37,533 nucleotides of DNA from Oceanobacillus luteolus (lineage in GTDB: Bacteria; Bacillota; Bacilli; Bacillales; Amphibacillaceae), in NCBI RefSeq assembly GCF_023715655.1, contig NZ_JAMBON010000035.1, positions 1 to 37,533 on the forward strand. Reading direction: 5' to 3'. The position numbers and the translations under genes were made by a program. The notes under the pieces are model-generated. The model searched no databases, was not told where the DNA came from, and worked only from the letters and a program-made list of their open reading frames with translations. Positions 36,074 to 37,533 of the stretch are shown piece by piece; positions within the stretch are counted from its first letter, which is position 1; each line of letters starts with the position of its first letter.

Positions 36074-37317
36074 GTGAAGTGATTCAAAAAGGAAAAGCCG
36101 CTAAAACAGCAAGTTACCTTATGTCAGCAGCAACAACGAAAGAAAAAAATGATGCATTAGCATTAATTGCAGAACAACTGATTTTAGACAAGGCTATCAT
36201 TCTTCAAGAAAATGAAAGGGATCTTGTAGCAGGTAAAGAAAAGGATATTCCTGCATCTGTACTTGACCGGATTATGCTGAATGAAGAAAGATTGGAAGCA
36301 ATTGCCGCAGCAATCCACCAAATTATTGAGCTCACCGACCCAATAGGTGAAACATTAACAACAATCCCTAAAGAAAATGGATTAACGATCGAAGAAAAGC
36401 GTGTGCCAATTGGTGTTGTAGCGATGATTTATGAAGCGAGACCAAATGTGACAGTAGATGCAGCAGCTCTGACATTAAAAACTGGAAATGCAGTAATCCT
36501 TAGAGGCAGCTCTTCCGCAAAATATTCCAACATGGCATTAGTCAACTCCATTCATACTGCATTGGAGAAAAGTACACTGCCGGTTCATGCTGTACAATTA
36601 ATCGAAGATACTAATCGAGAAACAGCGAAGGAATTATTCAATTTAAATGGATATATAGATGTTCTTATCCCAAGAGGTGGTAAGAACCTAATTGATACAG
36701 TAGTACGGGAAGCATCCGTTCCAGTAATTGAAACCGGGGCTGGTAACTGCCATGTATTCATCGATAAGACAGCAGAAAAGGAAATGGCAGAACAAATTGT
36801 TTTAAACGCAAAACTTCAGCGCCCGTCCGTTTGTAATGCTATCGAATCCCTCTTGATTGACAACACATGGTTCACGAAACATGGGGAGGAACTTTTAAAG
36901 AAATTAAGTTCCAATGGGGTTGAGATTTATGCTGGCGAAAACGTGCGTAATGTATATCCTATCGCTAAAGAAGCAACTGCAGAAGACTGGGGCACCGAAT
37001 ACCTCGGATATGCGATCAGCGTGAAATTGGTGGATACAGTAGAACAAGCAATCGAGCATATTAATCAATACGGAACAAAGCACTCTGAAGCTATTATTAC
37101 AGAAACAGATGCACATGCTGAAAAGTTCTTGCAGCAAGTTGATGCAGCAGCTGTTTATCACAACGCTTCAACCCGTTTTACGGATGGATTTGAATTTGGA
37201 TTTGGAGCAGAAATCGGGATCAGCACACAAAAATTACATGCTAGAGGACCAATGGGGCTGGAAGCATTAACTTCAAATAAGTTCCAAATCAAAGGGAATG
37301 GGCAAGTTAGAAACTAA
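36070..37317 (+). CDS. proA: Gamma-glutamyl phosphate reductase
   Basis: The 415-residue NADPH-dependent dehydrogenase turns glutamyl-5-phosphate into glutamate semialdehyde, the second step of proline synthesis. The catalytic cysteine is C255 in [12 protein letters not shown]. Other family segments are [43 protein letters not shown] and [21 protein letters not shown]. It is translationally coupled to proB. Proline made here may also serve as a compatible solute. Confidence 0.97.
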   Translation: MSEVIQKGKAAKTASYLMSAATTKEKNDALALIAEQLILDKAIILQENERDLVAGKEKDIPASVLDRIMLNEERLEAIAAAIHQIIELTDPIGETLTTIPKENGLTIEEKRVPIGVVAMIYEARPNVTVDAAALTLKTGNAVILRGSSSAKYSNMALVNSIHTALEKSTLPVHAVQLIEDTNRETAKELFNLNGYIDVLIPRGGKNLIDTVVREASVPVIETGAGNCHVFIDKTAEKEMAEQIVLNAKLQRPSVCNAIESLLIDNTWFTKHGEELLKKLSSNGVEIYAGENVRNVYPIAKEATAEDWGTEYLGYAISVKLVDTVEQAIEHINQYGTKHSEAIITETDAHAEKFLQQVDAAAVYHNASTRFTDGFEFGFGAEIGISTQKLHARGPMGLEALTSNKFQIKGNGQVRN

Positions 37318-37353
37318 TGAGGTAAGCTAAATTATATGATTTATTCGCATAAT

Positions 37354-37394
37354 AAAAGGTCTCCACTAAGTTCAATAACTTAGTGGAGACCTTT
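37354..37394 (+). terminator. Rho-independent terminator of proBA
   Basis: AAGGTCTCCACTAAGTT pairs with AACTTAGTGGAGACCTT over a CAAT loop, followed by a T run. It lies about 40 nt past the proA stop. Confidence 0.95.
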
Positions 37395-37410
37395 TTTCTT
37401 TTGAAATTAG

Positions 37411-37474
37411 GGAGTGTAAAATAAACTGTGTAAGTGAGAGAGCGTACGGCTCTTGCTTCGCAGTTTATTTTTTT
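37411..37474. mobile_element. Possible left terminal repeat of an insertion sequence
   Basis: GGAGTGTAAAATAAACTGTG resembles the terminal inverted repeat of IS256-type elements of Bacilli, as far as memory allows. It is followed by a large stem: AAATAAACTG with CAGTTTATTT, the kind of hairpin that blocks read-through into transposase genes. The element, if real, runs beyond the window. An ordinary terminator is the alternative. Confidence 0.35.
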
Positions 37475-37513
37475 ATTGTTAGAATAAACATATAAGATTG
37501 GGAGGTTATTCTA

Positions 37514-37533
37514 TTGACTAAGTCAAAGCGAGA
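37514..37533 (+). CDS. Start of a gene cut by the window edge
   Basis: GGGAGG is followed after 8 nt by TTG ACT AAG TCA AAG CGA, giving MTKSKR and then the window end. The ribosome binding site is good. If the flanking repeat is an insertion sequence end, this would be its transposase; six residues cannot show that. Confidence 0.45.

Overview
The window looks like chromosome of a low-GC, spore-forming Bacillaceae, perhaps of the Oceanobacillus/Virgibacillus kind. This is inferred from strong AGGAGG-type ribosome binding sites, frequent TTG/GTG starts, and Bacillus-style RNA regulation: two SAM-I (S-box) leaders, a glmS ribozyme, a guanine riboswitch and a proline T-box. No rRNA, tRNA, CRISPR array or complete insertion sequence was seen.

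Layout. (1) 1-2720: a WrbA-type quinone oxidoreductase, an Lrp/AsnC regulator and a divergent EamA transporter broken by a frameshift. (2) 2731-10811, minus strand: an S-box operon running from a small YezD-like protein through a luciferase-like monooxygenase, a GNAT acetyltransferase, an M20 deacylase, a MetQ lipoprotein, MetN, MetI and a second, frameshifted MetQ to an NtaA/CmoJ-type flavin monooxygenase. (3) 10950-16527, minus strand: a second S-box operon with the fused homocysteine methyltransferase/methylene-THF reductase (yitJ), metE, a glutaredoxin-like protein and an NAD(P)H:FMN reductase. (4) 16557-19981: a decayed patch with an aldo/keto reductase remnant, a broken tandem RidA gene, a lone LAGLIDADG-like protein with a zinc ribbon, a UDG-fold protein and a 0.6-kb inverted-repeat element. 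(5) 20015-25887: glmS with its ribozyme, glnA, an AraC regulator and an ArgE/DapE-like deacylase. (6) 26077-28936: a two-gene ABC exporter and a Cys/His repeat protein. (7) 29165-34375: a nucleoside ABC transporter (nupNOPQ type) behind PurR-like boxes and a guanine riboswitch. (8) 34582-37394: proBA behind a proline T-box, then what may be the left edge of an insertion sequence.

The two S-box operons fit together. One appears to import a methionine-like or S-substituted amino acid, acetylate it, oxidise it with flavin monooxygenases and deacetylate it. The other makes methionine from homocysteine and encodes an FMN reductase that could supply reduced flavin to those monooxygenases. Both leaders carry a feature not explained by the SAM riboswitch. 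Between the riboswitch and the first large gene lies an identical 23-nt imperfect palindrome. It overlaps the 5' arm of a long second terminator-like hairpin whose stem sequence differs between the operons. The geometry resembles BglG-type antiterminator (RAT) sites, but the sequence does not. This is the best candidate in the window for an undescribed regulatory device.

Three genes (EamA, second MetQ, tandem RidA) each look broken by a single missing base. Sequencing error cannot be excluded.
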